NCBI GenBank assembly: GCA_046330395.1
Contig: JAXLSS010000002.1
Coordinates: 124,001-188,000, forward strand
Reading direction: 5' to 3'
Length of the DNA stretch: 64,000 nt
Source: Ga0077560 sp046330395
GTDB taxonomy: Bacteria > Actinomycetota > Thermoleophilia > Miltoncostaeales > Miltoncostaeaceae
Every line of letters begins with the position of its first letter. The stretch's first letter is position 1. The translations under genes and the position numbers were made by a program. The notes below the pieces were generated by a model. That model was not told the origin of the DNA, made no database searches, and saw only the letters and a list, made by a program, of their open reading frames with translations. Below, piece after piece: positions 1-8,537 of this stretch.

Positions 1-91
1 AACGCCATGCACACCGGGTGCGGCGCCGGCTGGCGCGCTTCAGCGTGCACCAACCCGCGGCCGGCGCGCCGCTGGGGGCCGGTCGTCACCG

Positions 92-120
92 TTGAATTGG
101 GTAACGGTGATTGCCAATAT
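92..120 (+). promoter_or_regulatory. possible promoter of the feo operon
   Basis: A TTGAAT box (92-97) is followed after 17 bases by CAATAT (115-120), in a locally AT-richer stretch about 37 bases before the proposed feoA start. The -10 match is weak and no clear iron-regulator (DtxR/IdeR-type) palindrome was seen. The first 156 bases hold no other feature I can support. Confidence 0.25.
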
Positions 121-156
121 CCGTCGGGTACGGCAACCGGCAGGAGCGTCGCCCCC

Positions 157-453
157 GTGGCAACCGCATCCCACACCGCATCCGGCGACGACGCACCCGG
201 CACCGGCGCCGCGGGCGCCATGACCTTCCGCGACTGCCCGCGGGACTGCCCCCTGCGGGTGACCGCCGTGCGGCTGTCGGCCGATGCCGCCTTCCGGCTG
301 GGTGAGATGGGCCTGCGCGTGGGCACCACGGCCCGGGTGACCCACCGGGCGGCGTTCGGTGGCCGCGTGGTGGCGGTGGACCAGGCGCGGCTGGCGCTGG
401 ACGACGGGACGGCCCGCAGCATCCACGTGACGCCCGTGGAGACGCCGTCGTGA
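157..453 (+). CDS. feoA: ferrous iron transport protein A (FeoA)
   Basis: Small SH3-like cytoplasmic partner of the FeoB iron permease. The FeoA fold starts near residue 27 and carries the usual run of hydrophobic strand, 'RLGEMGLRVGT' and a C-terminal strand ending in a dipeptide-rich tail. I chose the GTG at 157 because an AGGAG lies ten bases upstream; an internal ATG at 220 would give a compact 77-residue FeoA but has no visible ribosome site. The open frame extends further upstream (ATG at 7), where the composition is not protein-like. The stop overlaps the GTG start of feoB by four bases, so the two are translationally coupled. The family role in stimulating FeoB is known; here it is inferred from order and sequence. 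Confidence 0.85.
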   Translation: MATASHTASGDDAPGTGAAGAMTFRDCPRDCPLRVTAVRLSADAAFRLGEMGLRVGTTARVTHRAAFGGRVVAVDQARLALDDGTARSIHVTPVETPS

Positions 454-2420
454 GCTGCCACGATCCCGGTGGCGCCGCGGCCACCGGGATCGCCGCCGCC
501 AGGGTGCTGCTGGTGGGGGAGCCCAACGTCGGCAAGTCGACGTTGTTCAACACCCTCACCGGGGCGCGGCAGCGCATCGTCAACGCCCCGGGCACCACCG
601 TGGAGCTGGCCTCCGGGGTGTGGAGCGGTCCGGATGGGGAGACGGCGCGGGAGCTGGTGGACCTGCCGGGCACCCACAGCCTGCTGGCCCGGTCGCTGGA
701 TGAGCGGGTCACCGCCGATGCGGTGCGCGCCCTGGCGGCGGAGGCGGGCGCCGAACCGGCCCAGTGCGTGATCGTGGTGGTGGACGCCACGGCCCTGGAG
801 CGCTCGCTGTACCTGGTGGCCCAGGTGGCCGAGACCGGCGTGCCCTTCGTGGTGGCGCTCACCATGCTCGACCGGGCGTGCCGGCCCGGCGACCCGGAGC
901 CCGCCGCGCTGGCCGGGGCGCTGGGCGACGCCATCGGTGTGCCGGTGGTGGCCGTGGACCCGCGGCGCCGCCGCGACGCGGGTCTGGAGGAGCTGGCGCT
1001 GGCCGTGGACGCGGCACCGGGGATGTGGGGCACCCGCCCGGCCGGCCTCCCGCCACTCAGCGCGACCGGCGACGACGACCTGGCGCACGCCGAGGCACTG
1101 TTCACCTGGGTGGAGGACGCCTGCACCCGGGTGCGCACGCGCCTCACCGGGCACCTCGCCGAGCCGCCGCCGCCCCGCACCAGCCTGTCCGACCGGCTGG
1201 ATGCCGTGCTGCTGAACCCGTGGGCGGGGATCCCGGTGTTCCTGGCGGTGGTGTTCGCCCTGTTCGAGCTCACCACGCGCCTCGCGGCGCCGCTGCAGGA
1301 CCTCATCCAGACCGCGGCCGACCGCGGGCCCGTGGCGGGCACCACCTGGCTGCTGCACCACGTGGGGCTGGGGGGCACGTGGGTGCAGGGGCTGCTGGTG
1401 GACGGCGTGTACGCGGGTGTGGTGACCGTGCTGACGTTCCTGCCGGTGATGGGCGTGATGTTCCTGGCCCTGGGCGTGCTGGAGGGCTCCGGGTACATGG
1501 CCCGCGCGGCGCTGGTGGCCGACCGCGCCATGCGCGCCCTGGGCCTGGATGGCCGTGCGCTGCTGCCGCTGATCGTGGGGTTCGGCTGCAACCTGCCGGC
1601 GCTGGCGGCCACGCGCACGCTGCCGCATGCGCGCCACCGGCTGCTGACCGGGCTGCTGATCCCGCTCACCTCCTGTTCGGCGCGCCTCACCGTGTACGTG
1701 CTGCTGGCCACCACGTTCTTCCCGGGCAACGCCGGGCTGGTGATCTTCGGGATGTACGTGGCCAGCATCGTGCTGGTGCTGGGCGCCGGCCTGGTGCTGC
1801 GCGGCACCCTCTTCCGGGACCTCAGCTCCGAGCCGTTCATGCTGGTGCTGCCGCACTACCAGTGGCCGCACCTGCGGACCCTGTCCACCTCCGCCTGGGT
1901 GCGGGTGCGCGCGTTCGTCACCGGTGCCGGCACCGTGATCGTGGCCACCACCCTGGCCCTGTGGCTGCTCACCACCATCCCCGCGCCCGGTGGGCACGGC
2001 TCGCGCGTGGACGGCTCGTTGTACGGCAGCATCACCGGGGCGGTGGCCCCCGTGCTGGCGCCCGCGGGGTTCGGGGACCAGACCGCCGCCGCGGCGCTGG
2101 TGACCGGGTTCGTGGCCAAGGAGGTGGTGGTGGGGTCGCTGGCCGAGTCCACCGCGCTGAACGACGGCACCGACACGGTCAGCACCCAGCAGCTGCGCCA
2201 GGGGCTGCGCCGCAGTTTCGCCGCGTCGTCGGGCGGCAACGGCGGGGCCGCCGCCCTGGCGTTCATGGTGTTCGTGCTGGCCTACACGCCGTGCGTGGCC
2301 GCCCTGGCCGAGCAGCGCCGCCTGTTCGGCTGGCGACCCACGCTGGCGGCGCTGAGCGCGCAGCTGGTGGCCGCCTGGGTGCTGGCCGTGGTCGTCTTCC
2401 ACGTGGGGGCGTCGCTGTGA
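450..2420 (+). CDS. feoB: ferrous iron transport protein B (FeoB), GTP-dependent permease
   Basis: Inner-membrane Fe(II) importer with an N-terminal G domain. The G1 loop GEPNVGKS is at residues 23-30 and G3 'DLPGTH' near residue 72. The G4 position near residue 137 reads TMLD rather than the usual N-x-x-D. A helical spacer follows, then membrane segments from about residue 255 with the two Gate regions, including the Cys-containing 'SCSARL' and the 'FVAKEVVVGSL' stretch typical of FeoB. At 656 residues it is shorter than the about 770-residue enterobacterial protein, which is common in actinobacteria. GTG start overlaps feoA; its own stop overlaps the next gene by four bases. Confidence 0.95.
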   Translation: MSCHDPGGAAATGIAAARVLLVGEPNVGKSTLFNTLTGARQRIVNAPGTTVELASGVWSGPDGETARELVDLPGTHSLLARSLDERVTADAVRALAAEAGAEPAQCVIVVVDATALERSLYLVAQVAETGVPFVVALTMLDRACRPGDPEPAALAGALGDAIGVPVVAVDPRRRRDAGLEELALAVDAAPGMWGTRPAGLPPLSATGDDDLAHAEALFTWVEDACTRVRTRLTGHLAEPPPPRTSLSDRLDAVLLNPWAGIPVFLAVVFALFELTTRLAAPLQDLIQTAADRGPVAGTTWLLHHVGLGGTWVQGLLVDGVYAGVVTVLTFLPVMGVMFLALGVLEGSGYMARAALVADRAMRALGLDGRALLPLIVGFGCNLPALAATRTLPHARHRLLTGLLIPLTSCSARLTVYVLLATTFFPGNAGLVIFGMYVASIVLVLGAGLVLRGTLFRDLSSEPFMLVLPHYQWPHLRTLSTSAWVRVRAFVTGAGTVIVATTLALWLLTTIPAPGGHGSRVDGSLYGSITGAVAPVLAPAGFGDQTAAAALVTGFVAKEVVVGSLAESTALNDGTDTVSTQQLRQGLRRSFAASSGGNGGAAALAFMVFVLAYTPCVAALAEQRRLFGWRPTLAALSAQLVAAWVLAVVVFHVGASL

Positions 2421-2662
2421 GCAGCTGGGCCGTGGTGCTGGACGACGTGGCCCGCCACGGCGGCACCGTGAACCAGGTGGCCGCCCGGCTGGATCTGCCG
2501 GAGGCCCTGGTGGCGGCCATCGTGGATCACGCCCGGCGCCTGGGCATCGTGGACGTGGCGGGGTCGTGCGGCACCACCTGCGGCGATCACGCCGCCGGTC
2601 CCGCCTGTGCGGGCTGCCCCATCCGTGGGGTGGCCGCCGGGAGGTCCATCGCCGGGACGTAG
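2417..2662 (+). CDS. feoC: FeoC-like winged-helix protein with four cysteines
   Basis: An 81-residue protein whose GTG start overlaps the feoB stop. The N-terminal half looks like a small winged helix ('HGGTVNQVAARLDLPEALV' is helix-turn-helix-like). The C-terminal half has four cysteines spaced C-x3-C-x8-C-x2-C, the position where FeoC proteins carry an Fe-S cluster or metal site. FeoC proteins are thought to regulate or stabilise FeoB in response to iron or oxygen. The assignment rests on third place in the feo operon, size and the cysteine cluster; overall similarity to the E. coli protein is not obvious. Confidence 0.75.
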   Translation: MSSWAVVLDDVARHGGTVNQVAARLDLPEALVAAIVDHARRLGIVDVAGSCGTTCGDHAAGPACAGCPIRGVAAGRSIAGT

Positions 2663-2672
2663 CGCCGAGGCG

Positions 2673-3485
2673 TCAGTCGTCCCGTCCGCCGCCCCCGGAG
2701 CCCCCGCCTCCTCCGCCACCGGACCCTCCGCCCGAACCACCACCACCGGATCCACCCGAGCCGCCGCTGGATCCGCCGGAGCCACCCGAGCCGCCGCTTG
2801 ATCCGCCGGAGCCACCCGAGCCGCCGCTGGACTTCCCGGATCCGCCGCTGGATCCGCCTGATCCACTCCCGCCGCTGGAGCCGCTGGAGCCGCTGGAGCC
2901 GCGGGACCCCCTCCCGCCGCCGCCACTGGATCTCCCGGATCCGCCGCTGGACCCGCTCCCGCCGCCGGAGCCGCCCGACCCACCGGACTTCCCGGACCCG
3001 CCGCTCGACCCGCTGCCCTTCCCTGACCCACCGCCCGACCCGCCGTGCGTGGTGGTCACCACAGGCACGGCCGACCGGTCGGCGCGGGCCGCCACGAAGG
3101 CCGCCACGGCGCGGATCTCGGCTGGTGAGAGCACCCCGTCGAACTCGGGCATGCCGCCGCCCCCGCCGATCACCTGCGCCCGCACGCGCGCCGCGGTGGG
3201 CTCGAGCGCGTCCAGGTTGGGCCCCACCCCACCACGGGTGCCGGCGGCGGCCAGCGCGTGGCAGGCGCCGCACTCGGCCACGAACACCGCCCGGCCCGGC
3301 CGCGGCGGCCGCGCGGTGGTGTCGGTGCGGCCCCCCAGCGGCGACAGCCGGCCGGCCGAGACGGAGCCGCCCCCCCGCCCGGCGCCGTCGCCCGCCACCC
3401 AGAAGGCGGCCGTCCCCAGGATCCCGGCGGCCACCAGGCCCGCCGCCCACGGAAGCGCCGATGTCAGCCGGTTTCGGCCGGGCAT
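2673..3485 (-). CDS. membrane-anchored c-type cytochrome with long Gly/Ser tail
   Basis: A 270-residue protein: an uncleaved signal anchor (residues about 8-31), a linker, one mono-heme cytochrome c domain with CGACH at residues 72-76 and probable axial Met112 in 'GGMPEF', then a tail of about 120 residues made almost only of Gly and Ser. I took the ATG at 3485, five bases past the stop of the upstream kinase; an in-frame ATG at 3524 lies inside that kinase gene. It is the last gene of a regulator-kinase-cytochrome operon and ends ten bases from the convergent feoC end. Likely an extracytoplasmic electron carrier. The tail may be a flexible tether or cell-wall spanner; that is inference. Confidence 0.85.
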   Translation of the reverse strand: MPGRNRLTSALPWAAGLVAAGILGTAAFWVAGDGAGRGGGSVSAGRLSPLGGRTDTTARPPRPGRAVFVAECGACHALAAAGTRGGVGPNLDALEPTAARVRAQVIGGGGGMPEFDGVLSPAEIRAVAAFVAARADRSAVPVVTTTHGGSGGGSGKGSGSSGGSGKSGGSGGSGGGSGSSGGSGRSSGGGGRGSRGSSGSSGSSGGSGSGGSSGGSGKSSGGSGGSGGSSGGSGGSGGSSGGSGGSGGGGSGGGSGGGGGGGSGGGGRDD

Positions 3486-3489
3486 CCCG

Positions 3490-4926
3490 TCACACCCCCG
3501 CTGGACCGCGGAGGCCCGTGGCACGCTCGGGCGCCGCCTCCGGTGACGGGTCGTGCAGCGGCAGCCGCACGGTGGCCACCGCCCCGCCGCCCGGGGCGTT
3601 CTGCAGGGTGGCGTCGCCGTTCCAGCGGCGAGCCAGGGTGCGCACGATCGCCAGGCCCAGGCCCGTGCCGTCCTTGCCCGTGCCGGCGCTGCCGCGGGCG
3701 AACCGTTCGAACACGCGCGTGGCGTCCTCCGCGGTGAGCCCGGGCCCCTCGTCGGTCACCGTCAGCAGGCCGTCGGTGCCGTCCACGCTCCAGCCGATGC
3801 GCACCGTCGAGCCGTCCGGTGTGTACACCAGCGCGTTCTCGATGAGGTTGTCCACCATCAGCCCCAGCTCGTCGGGGGGCGCGGCCACCACCGGCCGGCC
3901 CGCCCCGCCGGCCACCACCGCGCCGTCACGCGCGCCGGCGGCGGGCGCCCAGCGCTCGGCGGCCTCCTCGGCCAGCTCGTCCAGGCGGGTGGGGCGCTGC
4001 AGCGGTGCCCGCGCCTCCCCCTCCCGGGCCAGGGTGAGCAGCCCGGACAGCAGCCGCGCCAGGCGGTCGGCCTCCAGCTCGGCCTGCTCCAGGTCGCGGC
4101 GCAGCGCCGGGTCGTCGGCGCGCAGGGCCGCCGACTCCACCCGCAGCCGCAGCCCGGTGAGCGGGGTGCGCAGCTGGTGGCTGGCGTTGGCCACGAAGTC
4201 GCGTTGCGCGGCCAACGACGCGCTGAGGCGCGTGGTCATGTCGTTGAACGCCCGCGCCACGTCCCGCTGCTCGGTGGAGCCCTCCTCGGCCACACGGGTG
4301 TCCAGGTCGCCGCCGGCCACGCGCCGTGCCGCGCCCGCCAGGCGCGACAGGGGCCGGGCCAGCGATCCGGCCAGCAGCCAGGCCACGCCCAGGCCCAGCG
4401 CCAGCGCCACCGCGGCGATGGCCCCCAATGTCAGCTGGTCACGCCGCACCTGCGCGCGCACGCCCGAGGTGCTCTGGGTCACCCGCACCGCACCCACGCG
4501 CCGGCCCCCGTCCACCATGGGCACGGCCGTCACCAGGATGTCCCCGCCCAGGGTGTCGCTGCTGCGCGTGTCCTGCACCGCCCGTCCGGTGGCCAGGGTG
4601 CGGGCGATCTCCGGGCGGTCGGCGTACGAGTCGCCCTCCAGGGCGGTGCCGCCCGAGTCGGCCAGCAGCACCCCGCGGGCGTCCACCGCGATGACGCGGC
4701 CGCCCACGTCGCGTGCCGCGCCGTTCAGCAGGGTGCGCAGGGCCGCCCGGTTGGTGAGCACGCCCGAGGCCGAGGCGGCGATCAGGTGGGCCTGCCCGGA
4801 GGCATCGGCGCGCACCTCCGCGTCCACGCGCCCGGCCACGCTGGCCAGCAGGGGCACACCCAGGGCCACCGCGATGATCAGCATCACGTACGCGAACGCC
4901 AGCACCATCCGCCGGCGCAGGCTCAC
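3490..4926 (-). CDS. sensor histidine kinase, HAMP-HisKA-HATPase
   Basis: A 478-residue membrane kinase. It has a transmembrane segment at about residues 8-30, an extracytoplasmic sensor of about 120 residues, a second membrane segment near residue 165-185, HAMP, an H-box 'ANASHQLRTPL' near residue 250, an N-box 'DNLIENAL', and the G boxes 'DEGPGL' and 'GTGLGLAIV'. The GTG start at 4926 overlaps the stop of the upstream response regulator by four bases, fixing the start. It should autophosphorylate and pass phosphate to that regulator. The stimulus is not evident; the downstream cytochrome and convergent iron genes make redox or iron plausible. Confidence 0.93.
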   Translation of the reverse strand: MSLRRRMVLAFAYVMLIIAVALGVPLLASVAGRVDAEVRADASGQAHLIAASASGVLTNRAALRTLLNGAARDVGGRVIAVDARGVLLADSGGTALEGDSYADRPEIARTLATGRAVQDTRSSDTLGGDILVTAVPMVDGGRRVGAVRVTQSTSGVRAQVRRDQLTLGAIAAVALALGLGVAWLLAGSLARPLSRLAGAARRVAGGDLDTRVAEEGSTEQRDVARAFNDMTTRLSASLAAQRDFVANASHQLRTPLTGLRLRVESAALRADDPALRRDLEQAELEADRLARLLSGLLTLAREGEARAPLQRPTRLDELAEEAAERWAPAAGARDGAVVAGGAGRPVVAAPPDELGLMVDNLIENALVYTPDGSTVRIGWSVDGTDGLLTVTDEGPGLTAEDATRVFERFARGSAGTGKDGTGLGLAIVRTLARRWNGDATLQNAPGGGAVATVRLPLHDPSPEAAPERATGLRGPAGV

Positions 4927-5657
4927 CGTCCCGCGGCTCCCGGATCGACGTCGTCGGGTCCCGCGAAGCGGAATCCCACGCCACGGGCGGTGTGGATGTA
5001 GGTGGGCGTGGACGGGTCGTCGCCCAGCTTCTTGCGGAGGCCGCTGATGTGCACGTCCAGGGTCTTGGTGGACCCGAACCAGTTGGTGTCCCACACCTCG
5101 TCGATGGCGGTCTCCCGCGTCACCACCGTGCCCGCGTGACGCATCAGCAGGGCCAGCAGCTCGAACTCCTTGCGCGACAGCTCCAGCGGCGTGCCGTCCA
5201 GCGACGCCTGCCGCCGCGCCTCGTCCAGCCGCACCGCACCGATCGTCACCACCGGGTCGTCCCGGGGTTCCGGGCGCCCCGCCACCTCGAAGCGCCGCAG
5301 CACCGCCCGCACCCGCGCCACCAGCTCCCGCGCCGAGAACGGCTTCACCACGTAGTCGTCGGCCCCGATCTCCAGGCCCACGATGCGATCCATCTCGTCG
5401 CCCCGCGCCGTCACCATGATCACCGGCACATCCGAGCTGCGCCGCAGCTCGCGGCACAGGTCGAAGCCCGAGCCGTCCGGCAGCATCACGTCCAGCAGCA
5501 CGATGTCGGGCGAGTGCTCGGCCAGGGCGGAGCGCGCCTCCGCGAGGGTGCCCGCCAGCACCGGGCTGAAGCCCTCGCGCTCCAGGGCCGCGGCCACCGG
5601 CTCCACGATCCCCGCCTCGTCCTCCACCAGCAGCACCCGTCGGCGTCCCGTCCCCAT
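4923..5657 (-). CDS. OmpR/PhoP-family response regulator
   Basis: A 244-residue regulator with a receiver domain (acidic pair 'EDE' near residue 12, phosphoacceptor in 'LLDVMLPDGSG' near residue 55, conserved Thr and Lys in 'VTARGDE' and 'VVKPF') and a C-terminal winged helix ending in the typical 'ARGVGFRF' beta hairpin. First gene of the operon with the kinase (four-base overlap) and the cytochrome c. Direct targets cannot be read from the sequence. Confidence 0.95.
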   Translation of the reverse strand: MGTGRRRVLLVEDEAGIVEPVAAALEREGFSPVLAGTLAEARSALAEHSPDIVLLDVMLPDGSGFDLCRELRRSSDVPVIMVTARGDEMDRIVGLEIGADDYVVKPFSARELVARVRAVLRRFEVAGRPEPRDDPVVTIGAVRLDEARRQASLDGTPLELSRKEFELLALLMRHAGTVVTRETAIDEVWDTNWFGSTKTLDVHISGLRKKLGDDPSTPTYIHTARGVGFRFAGPDDVDPGAAGR

Positions 5658-5706
5658 GGCCGGGCATCATCACAGGTGCACCGGGTGCACCGGGCCGGTC
5701 ATGGGG

Positions 5707-6090
5707 TCACACCACCACCGTGGCGCGGCACACCCGCCCGGACGGGCCGGTGGCGCGCACCCGGATGGTGTCGCGGCCCGCGGCGTTCGTGATGACCCGG
5801 CGCAGCGTGAAGCTGCCGCTGGGGGCGTGCGTGGTGCGAGAACCGCTGAAGACGCGGGCGCCGTTGCGGGTGATCACCACGCGCCACGCAACGCCGTTGC
5901 GGTTCTGATCCAGCTCGAACTCCACCTCGATGCCCGCGTCCTGCGCGCCGGCCTTCAGTGTGGAGCTCACCCCGGCCGAGCAGGTGCCGGCGCTGCGCAC
6001 CCCGGCGCCACCGCGCGCCAGCGCCGCCGACGGCACCGCGATCGCCGTCGCCACGCCGAGGGCCACCGCCATCGCCCTTCGTCCCATCAT
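5707..6090 (-). CDS. small secreted protein of unknown function
   Basis: A 127-residue precursor with a clear signal peptide (two Arg, hydrophobic core 'MAVALGVATAIAV', likely cleavage after 'ALA'). The mature part has two cysteines far apart and alternating hydrophobic residues that suggest a single Ig-like or beta-sandwich domain. A GGGGAGGA ribosome site lies just before the tandem ATGs at 6090 and 6087, so either may start. It stands alone upstream of the response-regulator operon. I do not recognise the family. Confidence 0.7.
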   Translation of the reverse strand: MMGRRAMAVALGVATAIAVPSAALARGGAGVRSAGTCSAGVSSTLKAGAQDAGIEVEFELDQNRNGVAWRVVITRNGARVFSGSRTTHAPSGSFTLRRVITNAAGRDTIRVRATGPSGRVCRATVVV

Positions 6091-6223
6091 CGTTCCTCCC
6101 CGCCACGCCCGGCCGGTCCGGGCAACCGGGGCAAGGCTCCCAGGCGCTGTGTTCGGGGACCGTTCGGTGCGGGTAATGGAACTCCCAAGGGTGCGCCTCG
6201 TCCGCCCGGGGCGCACCCCCGGT

Positions 6224-7813
6224 TCAGGCGTCGGCCAGGATGAGGTCCGCGGCGCGCTCGGCGATCATCATCACCGGCGCGTGGATGTTGCCGGAGGTGA
6301 TGGCCGGCATCACCGAGGCGTCGGCCACCCGCAGCCCCTGCACCCCGCGCACCCGCAGGCGCAGGTCCACCACCGCCTGGTCGTCCGAGCCCATGCGGCA
6401 GGTGCCGCACGGGTGGTACAGCGTCTGGCCCGTGGCGCGGGCCCAGCGCAGCACGCCCTCCTCGTCGGGGGCGCCCGGTCCGGGGTTCATCTCCCGCGAC
6501 ACGATGGGGGCCAGGGAGGGCTGGGTCGCCAGCCGCCGCGCCAGGCCCACGGCGCCCACCACGGTGGCCTGGTCGTCGGGGTGGCTCAGGAAGCACGGCT
6601 GGATGGCGGGCGGGTTCACGGGATCGGCCGATGCCGCGTGGATGTGTCCCGTCGACCGCGGGCGCTGCTGGATGATCCCCACGGTCATGCCCGGCTCCCG
6701 GTCCAGCTCGCGCCGGGCGGCGTTCTCGTAGCTGGCGTGCATGAACAGGAACTGGGTGTCGGGGCGGTCGCCGCCGCCGGGGTGCGCGGTGACGAAGCCG
6801 TGGCACAGCGCCGGACCCAGGGTGAGGATGCCGGTGTGGCGGGTGAAATACCGCACCACCGCGGAGGCCAGGCGCCACCCGCGCGTGGACTCGTTGAGGC
6901 TGCGCACCCCGTGCAGGCGCCAGTTCACGCGCAGGGCGTAGTGGTCGTGGTAGTTCTCGCCCACGTTCACCAGCTCGTGGCGCACCGGCACCCCGATGGC
7001 GCCCAGCACGTCGGCCCGGCCCAGGCCGGACAGCTCCAGCAGCTGCGGTGAACGGAACGCCCCCGTGGCCACGATCACCTCGCGGCGGGCCCGCACCTCG
7101 AGCACCTCCCGGCCGGCCAGCAGCGTGGCGCCCGTGCACCGCGGGCCGTCGAACGCGAGGCGCAGGGCGTGGGTGTGGGGCAGCACGGTCAGGTTGGGTC
7201 GCGTGCGCGCCGGCGCGAGCCACGCCTCGTACGGGCTCCAGCGTCGCCCCTGGTACTGGTTCACCTGGTAGTAGCCGAACCCGCCCTGCTGCAGGTTGTA
7301 GTCCTCGTTGATCGGGTTGCCGTCCTCCTGGGCGGCGCGCAGGAAGGCGTCGGCCACCGGGAAGCGCTCCTGCACCTGGGTGACGTGCAGGGGGCCACCC
7401 TGGCCGCGGCCCGCCCCGCCGCCCGCGTAGTCCTCGACGCGCCGGAAGTAGGGCTCCACGTCGCTCCACGACCACCCCGTGGCACCGTGCTCCGCCCACC
7501 CGTCGTAGTCGGCCTGCTGGCCGCGCACGTACACCATGCCGTTGATCAGCCCCGACCCGCCCAGCCCGCGGCCGCTGGGCAGCGGGATGCGCCGCCCGTC
7601 GGTGTCGGGGTGCGGTTCGGAGGTGTACGCCCAGTTGTACTTCGGGCTGCGCAGCAGGTTGCCGAAGCCCGCGGGGATGCGGATGTACGGGCTGCGCGGC
7701 TCACCGCCCGCCTCCACCAGCATCACGGAATGCCGGCCGGATGCCGTCAGCCGGTTGGCGAGGATGCACCCGGCGGTGCCCCCTCCGAGAATCAGGTAGT
7801 CGACATCGTCCAT
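6224..7813 (-). CDS. GMC-family FAD oxidoreductase (choline/alcohol dehydrogenase-like)
   Basis: A 529-residue flavoenzyme. The N-terminal dinucleotide fold has 'LGGGTAGCILANRL' followed by the acidic residue of 'LVEAG'; GMC signature regions 'GRGLGGSGLINGM' (near residue 85) and 'ATGAFRSPQLLELSG' (near residue 250) are present. The C-terminal substrate domain has the catalytic-histidine region 'HPCGTCRMG' and a second active-site 'GNIHAPVMMI' with His instead of Asn. Family members oxidise alcohols such as choline or polyethylene glycol; the substrate cannot be told. It is followed on the same strand by a secreted-protein gene but is probably transcribed alone. Confidence 0.93.
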   Translation of the reverse strand: MDDVDYLILGGGTAGCILANRLTASGRHSVMLVEAGGEPRSPYIRIPAGFGNLLRSPKYNWAYTSEPHPDTDGRRIPLPSGRGLGGSGLINGMVYVRGQQADYDGWAEHGATGWSWSDVEPYFRRVEDYAGGGAGRGQGGPLHVTQVQERFPVADAFLRAAQEDGNPINEDYNLQQGGFGYYQVNQYQGRRWSPYEAWLAPARTRPNLTVLPHTHALRLAFDGPRCTGATLLAGREVLEVRARREVIVATGAFRSPQLLELSGLGRADVLGAIGVPVRHELVNVGENYHDHYALRVNWRLHGVRSLNESTRGWRLASAVVRYFTRHTGILTLGPALCHGFVTAHPGGGDRPDTQFLFMHASYENAARRELDREPGMTVGIIQQRPRSTGHIHAASADPVNPPAIQPCFLSHPDDQATVVGAVGLARRLATQPSLAPIVSREMNPGPGAPDEEGVLRWARATGQTLYHPCGTCRMGSDDQAVVDLRLRVRGVQGLRVADASVMPAITSGNIHAPVMMIAERAADLILADA

Positions 7814-7890
7814 CGGTGGCTCCGCTGCCTCGGCGTGGTCCTCCGGACACTATGCGGCATCCGGCGGACCGCACGCCCCGCGGCGGGGCC

Positions 7891-8418
7891 TCAGCGCTTC
7901 GGGCGGCCCCGCCGCGCTCCCATCCGCTGCAGCCGCACGCCAAGGCGCTCCCCGAACGAGCCGGGCTGCGGCACGGCTCCGATGGTGCGTCCCAGGGCGT
8001 TGAGGTCGAAGTGCACCCGCATGTCGGCGATGCGCCCGTCCGCCACCACGATGCGCGTCATGCCGGTGGCCGTGACCGGCCGGCCCGTGGGCGCGAAGCC
8101 CGGGGGGTCCAGCGGCCCGTCGAAGGTGGCCGCCAGGCTCCAGTACACGGCCAGGGTGCGCCCGTCGTCGGACACCCACCGTTCCAGGCATGTCAGCGTC
8201 ATGTCCGGGAAGGCCCGGAACTGGCCGCGCAGCTCGGCCTCGATCTCCTCCCGGCCCCGCGCCGGCCCCCGCGGGAGGGTGGGGAACTCCATCACGGCGT
8301 CCTCGGTGAACAGCGCCCGCATCTCGTGCACCGCGTGGCGGTTCCAGGCGTCCAGCAGCGCGTCGTCCACCGCGAGGGCGGCGGCGCGGGCGGCGGAGTC
8401 GACGGCGTGCTCGCTCAT
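7891..8418 (-). CDS. SnoaL-like / NTF2-fold protein
   Basis: A 175-residue cytosolic protein with the compact alpha+beta barrel pattern of the SnoaL polyketide-cyclase-like family: an N-terminal helix with 'LLDAWNRHAVHEMRALFTED', 'GREEIEAELRGQFRAFPDM' and the closing strands 'GMTRIVVADGRIADMRVHFD'. Such proteins may be cyclases, isomerases or simple ligand binders. The C-terminal 35 residues are basic and probably disordered. The ATG follows a GGAGGTCAGG ribosome site. Two other SnoaL-type genes lie in the window (24.1 and 48.6 kb). Confidence 0.8.
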   Translation of the reverse strand: MSEHAVDSAARAAALAVDDALLDAWNRHAVHEMRALFTEDAVMEFPTLPRGPARGREEIEAELRGQFRAFPDMTLTCLERWVSDDGRTLAVYWSLAATFDGPLDPPGFAPTGRPVTATGMTRIVVADGRIADMRVHFDLNALGRTIGAVPQPGSFGERLGVRLQRMGARRGRPKR

Positions 8419-8537
8419 CCTGACCTCCAGGTGGGTCCGGGCGGAGCCCCGGATCCCCGCGACGCTACGGCGGCGGGGGCCCGGCGCGCATGTGCGAGAT
8501 CACCGCATTCACTGCACGCCGGGTGCGACCCTGGGGC

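Noticed and set aside
1..156. N-terminal extension of FeoA from ATG at 7
   Set aside because: Cys/Arg-rich noise with no ribosome site; the GTG at 157 is better supported.
764..2662. Long open frame overlapping feoB in another frame
   Set aside because: Its composition is Arg/Gly/Ala noise and feoB is unmistakable; only the last 81 codons (FeoC-like) are real.
2690..3050. Repetitive block that might look like a CRISPR array or tandem repeat locus
   Set aside because: Repeats are short and irregular and encode the Gly/Ser tail of a cytochrome; no spacers of constant length.
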